A stretch of DNA of 64,000 bases, taken from assembly GCA_031552405.1 (NCBI GenBank), contig JAVBMN010000012.1, forward strand, positions 1 to 64,000, read 5' to 3'. Origin of the DNA: UBA1794 sp031552405. GTDB taxonomy: Bacteria > Bacteroidota > Bacteroidia > Bacteroidales > Bacteroidaceae. The first letter of the stretch is position 1. Each line of letters begins with the position of its first letter. Below, piece by piece: positions 19,365 through 27,976 of this stretch. A model generated the notes under the pieces. That model saw only the letters and a list, made by a program, of their open reading frames with translations. It searched no databases and was not told the DNA's origin. The position numbers and the translations under genes are program-made.

Positions 19365-19440
19365 TTATTAGAAGAAACTTTCATGATAATTATGTGTTGG
19401 GTTAAGGCTCGGTTTTATCCAGTATAGTTTCTTCTAATAA
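19365..19440 (+). repeat. 15-bp perfect inverted repeat between PL11 and LamG genes
   Basis: TTATTAGAAGAAACT (19365-19379) and AGTTTCTTCTAATAA (19426-19440) are exact reverse complements with a 46-nt spacer, ending 33 nt before the LamG ATG. There is no T tract, so it looks like an mRNA processing or stability structure or an operator pair rather than a terminator. Confidence 0.65.
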
Positions 19441-19473
19441 ATAATTTAGTGATGATTTTTAAATTTATTTCTC

Positions 19474-22400
19474 ATGAAAAAGAAAAAGTACATTTCGAGA
19501 TTATGTGGTTGGTTCAAGTGCGGCTTGTTATCAGCCTTGTTATTATCATCTGGCAATATGTTTGCTGATGATGTGAGTGAAGGATTGATATTGCATTACA
19601 ATTTTGATGATTTGGAAGTTGGTAATGGCAATAGCGTAACGGACATTATGGGTAACTACCCGGCAACTGCTTATGGTAATTTTCAGGTGGCCGAAGGGCG
19701 GACTTCTGAGAGTGCGGACAAGTCGATCAGATTTGTTACCCAAGCAAGTCCGGCAACTGACTATATTCATCTCCCCAGTAATGTAACCTCCAATTTAGAG
19801 AATTTCACTATTTCCACATGGGTGAAATTGGACAACACCAGCACTTGGGCACGTGTGTTTGATTTTGGTTCGGGAACAGCCACAAATATGTTCTTTACCC
19901 CAAACTCAGGTAATAATTCTCGCTTTGCAATTAAACTGAATAGCACAAGTGGGGAGCAGATCGTGAATGGTAGCTCTATTCTTCCTACCAATGAATGGGT
20001 ACATGTAGTGGTGACGGGAGATTACTCTGTAAATACGGCAAAGCTTTATATTAATGGAGTTTTGTCAGGCGAAAATAAAGCTGTAACTACCACTCCCAAG
20101 TCTTTGGGCGAGACTTTGTCTTTGAATTATATCGGGAGAGCACAGTACAATGACCCAGGATTGATAGGCTGTATAGATGATTTCCGTGTATATGACAGAG
20201 CTTTGAGTTTAGATGAAATATATGCTTTATATGGCTATACTCCTGATCAGGTGGCCGCAATAACACAATTAGAAACAGTATATAATACACTGACGGAGGA
20301 GCTTCTTCTTAATGGAAATGATCCTTTAGGCGTTGATGCTCCTTTGTATCTTGCGGACTGGGTAATCGGTTCTGAAGATGTAATTTATGCATGGGAATCC
20401 TCAGATCCGGACGTGGTGGCAACTGATGGAACTGTTACTTTATCAGAACTTCCTCAAAAAGTAACGTTGACAGTTTCACTGAGTCACCCCGATATTGATC
20501 TCATCTTGACAAAAACATTCTCTATCATTACCGCCGGGAAAGTAGCATTACCCAAAGAAGTTGCTGTATTTACTTTTGAAGATTCTGAATATAAAGATGG
20601 GAAAATCTATATTACCTCAAAAAGCAAGGACAATAATCTGAAATATACCGGAACTCTGGAAAATGAGGCTAGTGTCCGTACTATTGGAGAGAGTACGCAA
20701 TATAAAGTACTTGACCTCGGAACGCAGAAGGGATATTTTAATATGGGTACCGAAATCGGAGGGACAGTTTGTAAACTGACGAATTATACAATGTCTGCAT
20801 ATTTCATGGTGGAGAATGATGCTACCAGTATTTCGGGAGCTGGAAACTTCCTGTGGACTTTCTCAAATTCTGATAATGTAAGTGCGGATAAAAATGGCTA
20901 TTTCTTCTTCCGCCCCTATAACAACGAATACAATGTCACAAAGACATATTATACCACTAGTCAAAGTATTTATAATGCCCAGCATTATACTTTATCGGAT
21001 GAAGAGGGGAAGGTTCCTTATCTTGGCAGATGGCATCATGTACTCTACTCTCAGACAGGCGCCACAGGAACGGTTTATGTGGATGGCGTGGAAGTAACTA
21101 CAGGGAAGATTGATATATTACCCTTGAATATTACGGTAGATGGCCGCGTAGGAACAGAGTTTAACTTTTTAGGTCGTTCTCCTTATGCGAGTGATGGCTA
21201 TATGAATAAAACATTGATACATAACTTCACTGTATATGGATATGGTATGTTGAGCAATGAGATTTCTGAGCTGGGAGTTAATCAGGAACTTGCTAAGTTG
21301 AACGCGGCTTATGAAGAGAATCCTGATTATAATGAAGAGGATGATCTGGAGGAAGCTTATGATGCATTAAATATTGACGATCTTAACCTGTATGGTGTCA
21401 CACTAACAGGTAAAATCACACTTCCTACCTCATTGGATGGATATCCTATGGTTAATATTAGTTGGAGTGCTTCCAATAAAGCATTGATGGGTATTGATGG
21501 TGAAATCATACAGCCGGATTTTTATGATTATGTGTTGACTAAGATTACGGCGAGACTGTATTCTGAGAAATCAGGGAAGGTAATGAACAAGGAGTTTGAG
21601 ATCAATGCAACAGTCCCTATGAAAGAAGGAACAGCACTTACTGACGGTAAACTGGTTCACTTTGATTTCGGCACAGAGAATGTACAGGACCGTATTGTAA
21701 CTGATATTGCACAGGCAGGCTTTGAAGCCGAATTGAAAAATGAGGCTACTATCCGCACGATAGGAGAATCCGGAGAAACTGAGGTCTTCAATGTACTGGA
21801 TCTTGGTAATGGTACTGGTTATCTGGATATGGGTAGCAAAGTAGGTCAGGTTATGTACAACCTGGATGCGGATCATGGTTATACCATCATGGCCTATTAT
21901 CGTATTGATGAAGATTATGCCACATTGGACAAAGCCGGAAACTTCTTATGGACTTTCTCCAACAGCCCGAATACAAATACAGCAGGGGCGTATGATGGTT
22001 ACTTTATGCTTTCAATGGGAGCTCAGAGGACTGAAATGTCTCCGGGAAACTTTAATAATGCAGAAGCGGTGACTTATTACCTGGATGAAAACAATGTATA
22101 CTCTCAGTCCAATAAGGGAATCTGGCAGTTTGTAGCCATTACGGGTGATCCCTCTATGTTGTCCTCTACCTATTATGTATACAATGCAGAAGAAGGGTTG
22201 CTGTCACGTACCGGAAGTATTCCCGAGGCGCCTCACTATTACCTGAAGAAGGATGACAAGCTGGGAACTCCGTACAACTGGATTGGTCGTCCTAACTTTG
22301 GTTCAGACAGTTACCTGAAAAAGACGCTGGTATATGATTTCAGAATCTATAATAAGGCATTGGATGCTGGAGACTTTGAAGGTGGTGAATTTGATGTGTA

Positions 22401-22665
22401 CGGCACATTGGAGAAACTGAATGCTGCGTATGACGCCAATCCTAATGCAAGCGGTTTACATCGTATCTCAGAAACCTCTCCCTATCAGGTATATGCGGAT
22501 GGTAAAACAATTCATATTACCGGATTGACTGGCAAAGAAACCATTTCATTGTATGATATGACAGGGCGGCAGTTGAGAACAAATGCCTCAGAAGCCATCA
22601 CCGTTGATTCCGGAATCTACATTGTACGGATTAACAATCATGTAACCAGAGTAATTGTAAAGTAA
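19474..22665 (+). CDS. Secreted three-LamG-domain carbohydrate-binding protein with sorting-like tail
   Basis: The 1063-aa protein has a signal peptide ending NMFA. Three concanavalin/LamG-like jellyroll domains lie at about 35-255, 365-600 and 715-975; each shows an IGR/LGR motif then a jellyroll end (YIGRAQYNDPGLIGCIDDFRV, NFLGRSPYASDGYMNKTL, NWIGRPNFGSDSYLKKTL). Between them are Ig-like segments of the atrophied bacterial type (VNISWSASNKALMGIDGEI). The last 70 residues form a Por-like tail (ISLYDMTGRQL ... SGIYIVRINN). No glycosidase motif is seen; I infer binding of pectic polysaccharide or a surface scaffold role. It probably shares a transcript with the PL11 lyase. Confidence 0.8.
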   Translation: MKKKKYISRLCGWFKCGLLSALLLSSGNMFADDVSEGLILHYNFDDLEVGNGNSVTDIMGNYPATAYGNFQVAEGRTSESADKSIRFVTQASPATDYIHLPSNVTSNLENFTISTWVKLDNTSTWARVFDFGSGTATNMFFTPNSGNNSRFAIKLNSTSGEQIVNGSSILPTNEWVHVVVTGDYSVNTAKLYINGVLSGENKAVTTTPKSLGETLSLNYIGRAQYNDPGLIGCIDDFRVYDRALSLDEIYALYGYTPDQVAAITQLETVYNTLTEELLLNGNDPLGVDAPLYLADWVIGSEDVIYAWESSDPDVVATDGTVTLSELPQKVTLTVSLSHPDIDLILTKTFSIITAGKVALPKEVAVFTFEDSEYKDGKIYITSKSKDNNLKYTGTLENEASVRTIGESTQYKVLDLGTQKGYFNMGTEIGGTVCKLTNYTMSAYFMVENDATSISGAGNFLWTFSNSDNVSADKNGYFFFRPYNNEYNVTKTYYTTSQSIYNAQHYTLSDEEGKVPYLGRWHHVLYSQTGATGTVYVDGVEVTTGKIDILPLNITVDGRVGTEFNFLGRSPYASDGYMNKTLIHNFTVYGYGMLSNEISELGVNQELAKLNAAYEENPDYNEEDDLEEAYDALNIDDLNLYGVTLTGKITLPTSLDGYPMVNISWSASNKALMGIDGEIIQPDFYDYVLTKITARLYSEKSGKVMNKEFEINATVPMKEGTALTDGKLVHFDFGTENVQDRIVTDIAQAGFEAELKNEATIRTIGESGETEVFNVLDLGNGTGYLDMGSKVGQVMYNLDADHGYTIMAYYRIDEDYATLDKAGNFLWTFSNSPNTNTAGAYDGYFMLSMGAQRTEMSPGNFNNAEAVTYYLDENNVYSQSNKGIWQFVAITGDPSMLSSTYYVYNAEEGLLSRTGSIPEAPHYYLKKDDKLGTPYNWIGRPNFGSDSYLKKTLVYDFRIYNKALDAGDFEGGEFDVYGTLEKLNAAYDANPNASGLHRISETSPYQVYADGKTIHITGLTGKETISLYDMTGRQLRTNASEAITVDSGIYIVRINNHVTRVIVK

Positions 22666-22712
22666 AAGTTCTGAGCTTGTATTAAAACAGCTTCTTAACT
22701 ATGTAAGTTTAG

Positions 22713-22757
22713 ACGAGGGTGTATCAAAAGCCCATAACCCTTTTGGTCCACTCTCGT
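22713..22757 (+). terminator. Long hairpin, possible terminator between LamG and GH43 genes
   Basis: ACGAGGGTG (22713-22721) pairs with CACTCTCGT (22749-22757, one G-U), and CAAAAG (22725-22730) pairs with CTTTTG (22740-22745). Only TTT follows, so termination would be partial. A hairpin with similar outer stem lies at 57751-57780. Confidence 0.5.
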
Positions 22758-22787
22758 TTAGAAAATGAACCTATCAGGAAAAAAGAA

Positions 22788-23834
22788 ATGAAACGATCCG
22801 TTTATCTCCTATTTATCATTCTAAATATGACCTTTTTGCCATATTGTTATTCTTCGGAAAAGGAGTCTCCATGCCATTATGAGGGGTATCTGTTTGCCTA
22901 TTTTGAAGGCACCGGTGAAGTCAATAAGCAAGAACAACTACGTTTCGGCGTAAGTGCTGATGCCATAAACTGGTTTGCATTAAATGACAACGAACCTGTC
23001 ATTCCTTCCTGCGAAATCTCAAAGACCGGAGGAATCCGTGACCCCTATATTATGCGTGGCGAAGATGGGAATGCATTCTATATGACAGCTACTGATATGT
23101 TCTCCTTTCGGGATGGCTGGGACAGTAACCCGGGAATTATCCTCCTGAAATCAGACAATCTTATTGATTGGAATCATGGAGTCATTGACCTGGCAAAGGC
23201 ATATCCTGAAACGTTTGGCAATGTGAAATGGGTATGGGCGCCACAAATCATTTTTGATCCTGCTGAAAGGAAGTATTTGGTCTATTTTACCGTACGCTTT
23301 CATGATAATCTGAACCTCGATTTCTATTGTGCGTATGCGAATGAGAATTTTACAGCATTTACTTCTGAACCCACTCTTATGTTTAGTCCGAAGCATGGAG
23401 CTATTGATGGGGATATTATTTACAAAGACGGAATCTATCATTTCTTCTATAAAGGGAATACAAAAGATGAGAATGGACATGAATTTGAGAATGGTATTCA
23501 AAAGGCAACAAGTAACTCTCTGAAAGGTCCTTGGGTGGAGGATTTCAACTATTTGGATGCCTACTCCGCAAAGAAAATCCCGGTGGAAGGATCCAGTATT
23601 TTTAAACTCAACAATTCGGACACTTATATTCTTATGTACGACCTGTATACACGTAAACGTTATGAGTTTCAGCGAAGTACCGATTTGTGTAATTTTACTC
23701 AGGTACCTGAATCTTTCGTGAAAAACTTCCATCCCCGTCATGGAAGTATAATAAGTATTACGCGTGAGGAGGCCATTCGTTTAAGCAAACAATGGGCGGG
23801 GGTTCCTCAGGAATTATTACTTAGTCAGAACTAG
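22788..23834 (+). CDS. GH43-like glycoside hydrolase (arabinan/arabinoside-active type)
   Basis: 348 aa from the ATG at 22788; this start gives a compact signal region MKRSVYLLFIILNMTFLPYC, where the Cys may be lipidated. A five-bladed GH43-type propeller follows: GGIRDPYIMRGEDGNAFYM carries the usual Asp of the catalytic base, IDGDIIYKDGIYHFFYKG is the central Asp blade, and VEGSSIFKL carries a candidate acid Glu. GH43 enzymes release arabinose, xylose or galactose from side chains, which suits a rhamnogalacturonan locus. Length is normal for one GH43 domain. Substrate is inferred from context. Confidence 0.8.
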   Translation: MKRSVYLLFIILNMTFLPYCYSSEKESPCHYEGYLFAYFEGTGEVNKQEQLRFGVSADAINWFALNDNEPVIPSCEISKTGGIRDPYIMRGEDGNAFYMTATDMFSFRDGWDSNPGIILLKSDNLIDWNHGVIDLAKAYPETFGNVKWVWAPQIIFDPAERKYLVYFTVRFHDNLNLDFYCAYANENFTAFTSEPTLMFSPKHGAIDGDIIYKDGIYHFFYKGNTKDENGHEFENGIQKATSNSLKGPWVEDFNYLDAYSAKKIPVEGSSIFKLNNSDTYILMYDLYTRKRYEFQRSTDLCNFTQVPESFVKNFHPRHGSIISITREEAIRLSKQWAGVPQELLLSQN

Positions 23835-23911
23835 TATGAAAGTTGCAGAAATAGTTATACAATTAGTAATTCTGATGAATGCAAATTGATGTTTAGTTTC
23901 TGTATACATAG

Positions 23912-24112
23912 AAATATGTAAAGATAGAACTGATTGACAAGGACGGATATCTTGTTCCTGATAGCGATATGGAGGTAAAGATCCAACATTCAGGTGTGGG
24001 TGCTGTCATTGCTTCAGGAAATGCAGCTCCGGATGACATGGAAAACTTCCGGTCATTTACTCCAAAAACATTCCGTGGAATAGCCATGGCTACTTACTTA
24101 TTTTTTTACTAA
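23912..24112 (+). pseudogene. Forward-strand remnant of a GH2 C-terminal region
   Basis: Sixty-six codons without a start, preceded by a stop, read YVKIELIDKDGYLVPDSD then SGNAAPDDMENFRSFTPKTF RG. This is the C-terminal domain pattern of large Bacteroides GH2 enzymes. The frame collapses into LFFY-stop. The remainder of the enzyme is missing. It lies directly after GH43 and was probably part of the same glycan locus. Confidence 0.65.
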
Positions 24113-24179
24113 CACTATTTTTTGCCGTGTTTAGCTATCGTGTTTCTGCTTCCCTAAGAACTAAGGGGACCTTGAAATA

Positions 24180-24290
24180 TTAGTGTTGTTTGCAATCAAT
24201 CTTAATAGATGCAGCTGGTAAGCCATCTGCTGAAATTGTCATATTCAATTCTCCAGTCTTTTCATCTGTGGGTTGTACAGTAGTAAGTGC
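24180..24290 (-). pseudogene. Reverse-strand remnant of a GH2 extreme C-terminus
   Basis: On the reverse strand, ALTTVQPTDEKTGELNMTIS then ADGLPAASIKIDCKQH-stop reads as the last 36 codons of a GH2-type enzyme, the part that would follow the forward-strand remnant at 23912-24112. Its opposite orientation implies that a small segment was inverted during decay. Confidence 0.55.
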
Positions 24291-24308
24291 TCATCTCACA
24301 GAGCAGAT

Positions 24309-24345
24309 GTAAGAAGGTGTCTGGGAAGATACCTTCTTACTTTTT
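24309..24345 (+). terminator. Intrinsic terminator
   Basis: GTAAGAAGGT (24309-24318) pairs with ACCTTCTTAC (24331-24340), followed by TTTTT. It ends the rightward PL11/LamG/GH43 unit and its GH2 remnant. Nothing else is seen between here and 24440. Confidence 0.85.
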
Positions 24346-24446
24346 ATCAGGACTACGCATCCAACCTGATGCTACGTAACTGACAATTTTCAATATATTG
24401 AACGTTCTCCAGAGTATTAGGCATCCCGACAAACAGTAAATCGAAA

Positions 24447-24470
24447 AGCCCGAACGTTTTCACGCCCGGG
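24447..24470 (-). terminator. Terminator of the leftward 61-aa/707-aa gene pair
   Basis: On the reverse strand GCCCGGGCGT ... ACGTTCGGGC forms a GC-rich stem followed by TTTTC. It lies about 70 nt beyond the stop of the 61-aa gene. Confidence 0.65.
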
Positions 24471-24538
24471 CCTCTCTTCTACTTACTAACTTATCTAACC
24501 TATCACTAATTTACATTATGAGATCCTCTATCCATGAA

Positions 24539-24724
24539 TTATTCTCCATCACCTGATTGTGACTGACTGGCACGATTCCAGAAGGTGAGATCATTTACGC
24601 TCTCAGTACGAGTGTTGCTATAATTCAAGCTGTTCTGACCCGGAGATGCAACCAATATCGGCGATTCCATTTGAAGTGTTATGACTTCAGTTTCCGGCTT
24701 CTGATATTCTTTTCTTGTTTTCAT
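24539..24724 (-). CDS. Small 61-aa protein of the kind often found beside Bacteroides glycan loci
   Basis: It starts MKTRKEYQKPETEVITLQME and continues SPILVASPGQNSLNYSN, with a Ser/Asn/Gly-rich end and no signal peptide. I recognise the pattern (charged start, QKP..EVI.LQMES.ILV.SPG) as a recurrent short Bacteroides protein at the 3' end of secreted-protein operons; no function is known to me. It lies 11 nt after the 707-aa gene and before a terminator, so it is translated from the same transcript if at all. Confidence 0.65.
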   Translation of the reverse strand: MKTRKEYQKPETEVITLQMESPILVASPGQNSLNYSNTRTESVNDLTFWNRASQSQSGDGE

Positions 24725-24735
24725 GTAATGTTATT

Positions 24736-26859
24736 TTAGAAGTTTACACTTACCTTTGTTCCATTTACAAAGTATACACCTACAGGAAGAGTAATGCGGG
24801 AAATACCTTCAGGTACACGGATACCCTTCACCAACTTACCACCCAACGCATGGATGCGTACAAACTGCGACGTTTCTGCAGTAATTTCAATACCACCTTC
24901 TACACTGATCACTGAAAACGGAGCATTTACGGAATTAGACACTTTACGCAATCCCGTACTGTAATTATCACCAAAGATACCAAAACGAGCGGCCGGATTA
25001 CTCACCGTTTTCGAAGCATACGCCCAAAAAGTACCATGGCAGAAACCTTCATCAAAGGCAGACACCTCTTGACCTGCTTCTCCAAAGTCACCGATACCAT
25101 AACCGGTATTCGTAGCTTTATAATCAACTACAAGGTTGTAAGCACTATGCACATCTACAATGATAGCCTCTGCAGGAGTATCTTCAAGAGAAGTACCGGT
25201 GAACCACACATCTCCTTCAATGCTAATTCCATCAGCATACATTTCCTCATCATTTGGCATAGCAATGAGATAGGGAATATTGGCTTCGATGGAAGCAACT
25301 GCTTCATATCTTCCGGAAGTGGCTTTAAACAACCAATAATCCTCATTGGCCATAAGTTCCCTGCCACTAAATGTTACTGTGGCTGCAAATGGCAGGCAGA
25401 TTGTTTGCCACCCATGCTGAGTTTCGGCATTCACTTTCTTAGCAGAAAAGTTACGGATATATGATACGTTTATGTCAGACTCAGCCACCGTATTAAAGTT
25501 CATAGAGTCATCGAGCTTCAACGTTGTACCCTGATAGGTAAGGGTAAAGTTGTCCATGGCACACCAGTTGGCATATGCATCTTCAAGTTTCATACCCAGT
25601 TCGATGGTATTGTTTGTAACCCGGAAATATAATTCATATACAGCAGAAACATCCTCATTATAGCGTATGGGCACTTCTACCGTATATTCATTGGCATAAA
25701 TAAATGCACCGGTAGTAGGAGTACTTGCATTAGCCACCTGATAATCAGCAAATGCAGCGGCTGTAAGCTTATAGAATCCATTAGGTACATCCAGAATAGT
25801 TTGGTACACCTTACGTGATAGTGGAGCAGCCTCAGCAGCTGACCATGTTTCGATTGCATTGCCCGACATTCCTGTTCTGTTGGACACAGCAAGAGCTTTG
25901 AAATTGACAGCATTACCTGTTTTGGTCCATCCGATAGTAGCGGGGTTTGCTTCCATATCCGGATTCGCAATCATCCAGGTAAAGTTAGCAGGTACAGGCT
26001 GCGTCAATCTGCAAACTCTCTCAGCTGCCTCAAGATTAGCTACAGCCTGATTTACAGCGGTTCCATCTACAGTTGCATTATCATACACACTTTGTGCTGA
26101 AGCAATAACCGCTACAAAGGCGGAGTATCCCGAATAAGTTTCGTATGCAGATTTACTTGCGTTGGCAGCATCAATCGCATCGCTTAGCATAGACTTCAGA
26201 TCAAATACCCTTACCGCTTCTATATAAGCAGCACACTCAGAAGACCTGTAAAACTTCCAGTCAATGAAGGAATTATACGTAGTGCTGTTAGAATTATTAT
26301 AGCAAAACGCATAATTAACATTAGCCTGCGGAGCAAAAAAAGATGCAGGCTCTCCCGTATATTGTTTCCGGCTTTTAATAGAAAAAGCAGCATTAGACGT
26401 GGGGGCAATATCCCAATATGCAGCATCATTCACACTTCCCAAGTCCACCCATGCATTCCATATAGCATCGGTTTTACTCGAAACCCCAGTATATAGGTAT
26501 CCATTTCTTTCTTCATTAAACCCATTAACCCCATAGGAGAAGAGTGTATACTTAGTGCTTTCATCGTATGCAATTGTGAATTTATACGAATCATTAGCCA
26601 AGCCCGATTTGTTTATCGAAATAAAACCCGCTACACAGGCACGTGTTCCATAGCCATTATCTCCGACTGTACGCGTCAAAAATCTCCCATTTCCTACATT
26701 CAACACATAGAAATCACCTCCAGCTTGCAGCTCCACCTCAGTAGCAGGAGTCGGAAGAAGATTCAGGGAGGGTGGTTGCAAGTCCGCTCCCATTACTTTT
26801 TGATTTACACTTGCCAATCCCAGAATAATCAGGAAGGCCAAAAATAGATTTTTCATCAT
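24736..26859 (-). CDS. Large secreted protein with FIVAR-like and carbohydrate-binding-like regions
   Basis: The 707-aa protein has a signal peptide ending VMGAD. Residues about 35-210 form a beta-rich region (GGDFYVLNVGNGRFLTRT) of unknown family. About 215-283 is a FIVAR-like helical repeat (LSDAIDAANASKSAYE, AVANLEAAE). About 290-450 looks like a galactose-binding-type module (NPDMEANPATIGWTKTGNAV, GFYKLTAAAFADY). A further beta region (GWQTICLPFAATVTF) precedes a Por-like tail (FVRIHALGGKLVKG ... PVGVYFVNG). No catalytic motif is seen; adhesion or glycan binding is inferred. A copy of the 130-nt element shared with PL11 lies upstream. Confidence 0.7.
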   Translation of the reverse strand: MMKNLFLAFLIILGLASVNQKVMGADLQPPSLNLLPTPATEVELQAGGDFYVLNVGNGRFLTRTVGDNGYGTRACVAGFISINKSGLANDSYKFTIAYDESTKYTLFSYGVNGFNEERNGYLYTGVSSKTDAIWNAWVDLGSVNDAAYWDIAPTSNAAFSIKSRKQYTGEPASFFAPQANVNYAFCYNNSNSTTYNSFIDWKFYRSSECAAYIEAVRVFDLKSMLSDAIDAANASKSAYETYSGYSAFVAVIASAQSVYDNATVDGTAVNQAVANLEAAERVCRLTQPVPANFTWMIANPDMEANPATIGWTKTGNAVNFKALAVSNRTGMSGNAIETWSAAEAAPLSRKVYQTILDVPNGFYKLTAAAFADYQVANASTPTTGAFIYANEYTVEVPIRYNEDVSAVYELYFRVTNNTIELGMKLEDAYANWCAMDNFTLTYQGTTLKLDDSMNFNTVAESDINVSYIRNFSAKKVNAETQHGWQTICLPFAATVTFSGRELMANEDYWLFKATSGRYEAVASIEANIPYLIAMPNDEEMYADGISIEGDVWFTGTSLEDTPAEAIIVDVHSAYNLVVDYKATNTGYGIGDFGEAGQEVSAFDEGFCHGTFWAYASKTVSNPAARFGIFGDNYSTGLRKVSNSVNAPFSVISVEGGIEITAETSQFVRIHALGGKLVKGIRVPEGISRITLPVGVYFVNGTKVSVNF

Positions 26860-26974
26860 GGTTGGTTTTTGTTTTTAAATTAATACTCATCTTATTTATA
26901 ACTTGAGTTCGCTTTAACACTTCTCAAGAATATCTGTCTGTTGCTTGCTTTCTGGAGCCCCAATTCACTTCCTC

Positions 26975-27104
26975 CTTCTGCAAAGAAAGATTCGCACTGC
27001 AAATTTGAAGTTTCAACGCTTTTTTCCTGTTCATTTTTGAATCAACGCTTTCCAATAATCCATCACAACCAATAAGCTGAACAATTTGACCGGATTTTGG
27101 AAAC
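26975..27104 (-). promoter_or_regulatory. Conserved upstream element, copy 2 (before the 707-aa protein gene)
   Basis: The reverse strand matches 14461-14592 over about 130 nt, with exact runs such as CTTCAAATTTGCAGTGCGAAT and ATTATTGGAAAGC. The distance to the start codon is about 115 nt here and about 60 nt in copy 1. No other feature is visible in 27105-27320. Confidence 0.55.
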
Positions 27105-27322
27105 GATGGAACTGCCTTAAGTAAACAGATTATTACTGTAGAGCGGAGCTGCTTATACGCATTCTCCACCATGCCCGAACAAAACAAAAGATATATGGAT
27201 TCTTTGAGATACAATTTCAGTACCTCAAAAAGAGACTGTACACAATTATATCCATTTGGGTAACATCACCCCACAAATACATGTACCATTTTTGGCATTT
27301 ACGGCCAATTATAGAAGAATTT

Positions 27323-27367
27323 AAAAAAGCGCTGAATTTCGCTAAGTAGCTACTTTTCAACGCTTTT
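27323..27367 (-). terminator. Terminator of the tmRNA gene
   Basis: On the reverse strand AAAAGCGTTGAA pairs with TTCAGCGCTTTTTT (one mismatch) about 30 nt past the tmRNA 3' end, ending in a T tract. Confidence 0.7.
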
Positions 27368-27398
27368 AAGTTCATTTGCGATTGTTAGAATATCGCTT

Positions 27399-27797
27399 GG
27401 GTGGAGCTGGAGGGAGTCGAACCCTCGTCCAAACGAGGAAATCATAAGCTTTCTACATGCTTATCTCCGCTTAGGTTTTCGTGTGCAGGCAAGACCGGAG
27501 CTACCCACCATGCACCTTAGCTTCTAAAGTGTCACACGGCTCACGAAGCAAGAGCTGTGCTATTCCCGATTTTACTGCACCACCTGATCAGACGCTTCGG
27601 AACAAGAGCTTCCGGGTGATGTCTCGTCCCCACACCTAGTGCAGAGATGAAGCTTATCTACTGTAATTCGATTAAGCAGCGAGAGCATAATTATTTTCGC
27701 CAGATAAAATTTTGATAGCTAAAGATTATAGTGCCAACTACCGACGCACTGCATGCTTACTTACCATTTCTGCCCGCTGTCAAAACCGGTCAGCCCC
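27399..27797 (-). ncRNA. ssrA: Transfer-messenger RNA (tmRNA)
   Basis: On the reverse strand the gene opens GGGGCTGACCGGTTTTGACA, the usual 5' end, and closes with a T-arm (GGGTTCGACTCCC) and acceptor CAGCTCCACC that pairs with the 5' GGGGCTG. The internal reading frame GGCGAAAATAATTATGCTCT onward encodes GENNYALAA-stop after the resume alanine, the Bacteroides-type tag. Pseudoknot regions lie downstream. It rescues stalled ribosomes and tags their products for proteolysis. Nothing was identified in 27798-27976. Confidence 0.97.
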
Positions 27798-27976
27798 TTA
27801 CTCTCGCAAGAGCCTTATAATCAAAAAGAAAGCAGATTTTACTTCAAAGTCCGGAGACAAACAAGTAACAAAAAACACTTAAACAAGCACCTTCCAAGGC
27901 TTTCTTTGGCGCAAAGATAGGCAATCTTTCACAATAGCCAAGTATACAACCCCAACTTTCATATAACTTCTCGCTT

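Noticed and set aside
22713..22757. Hairpin starting GAGGGTG considered as an insertion-sequence end
   Set aside because: A similar stem at 57751-57780 is a normal terminator, no transposase or target duplication is near, and the hairpin is explained as a terminator-type structure.
26924..27214. Minus-strand open frame of 96 codons upstream of the 707-aa gene
   Set aside because: It covers the conserved 130-nt element, but the matching element at 14461 has stops in the equivalent frame, so conservation is not at protein level.
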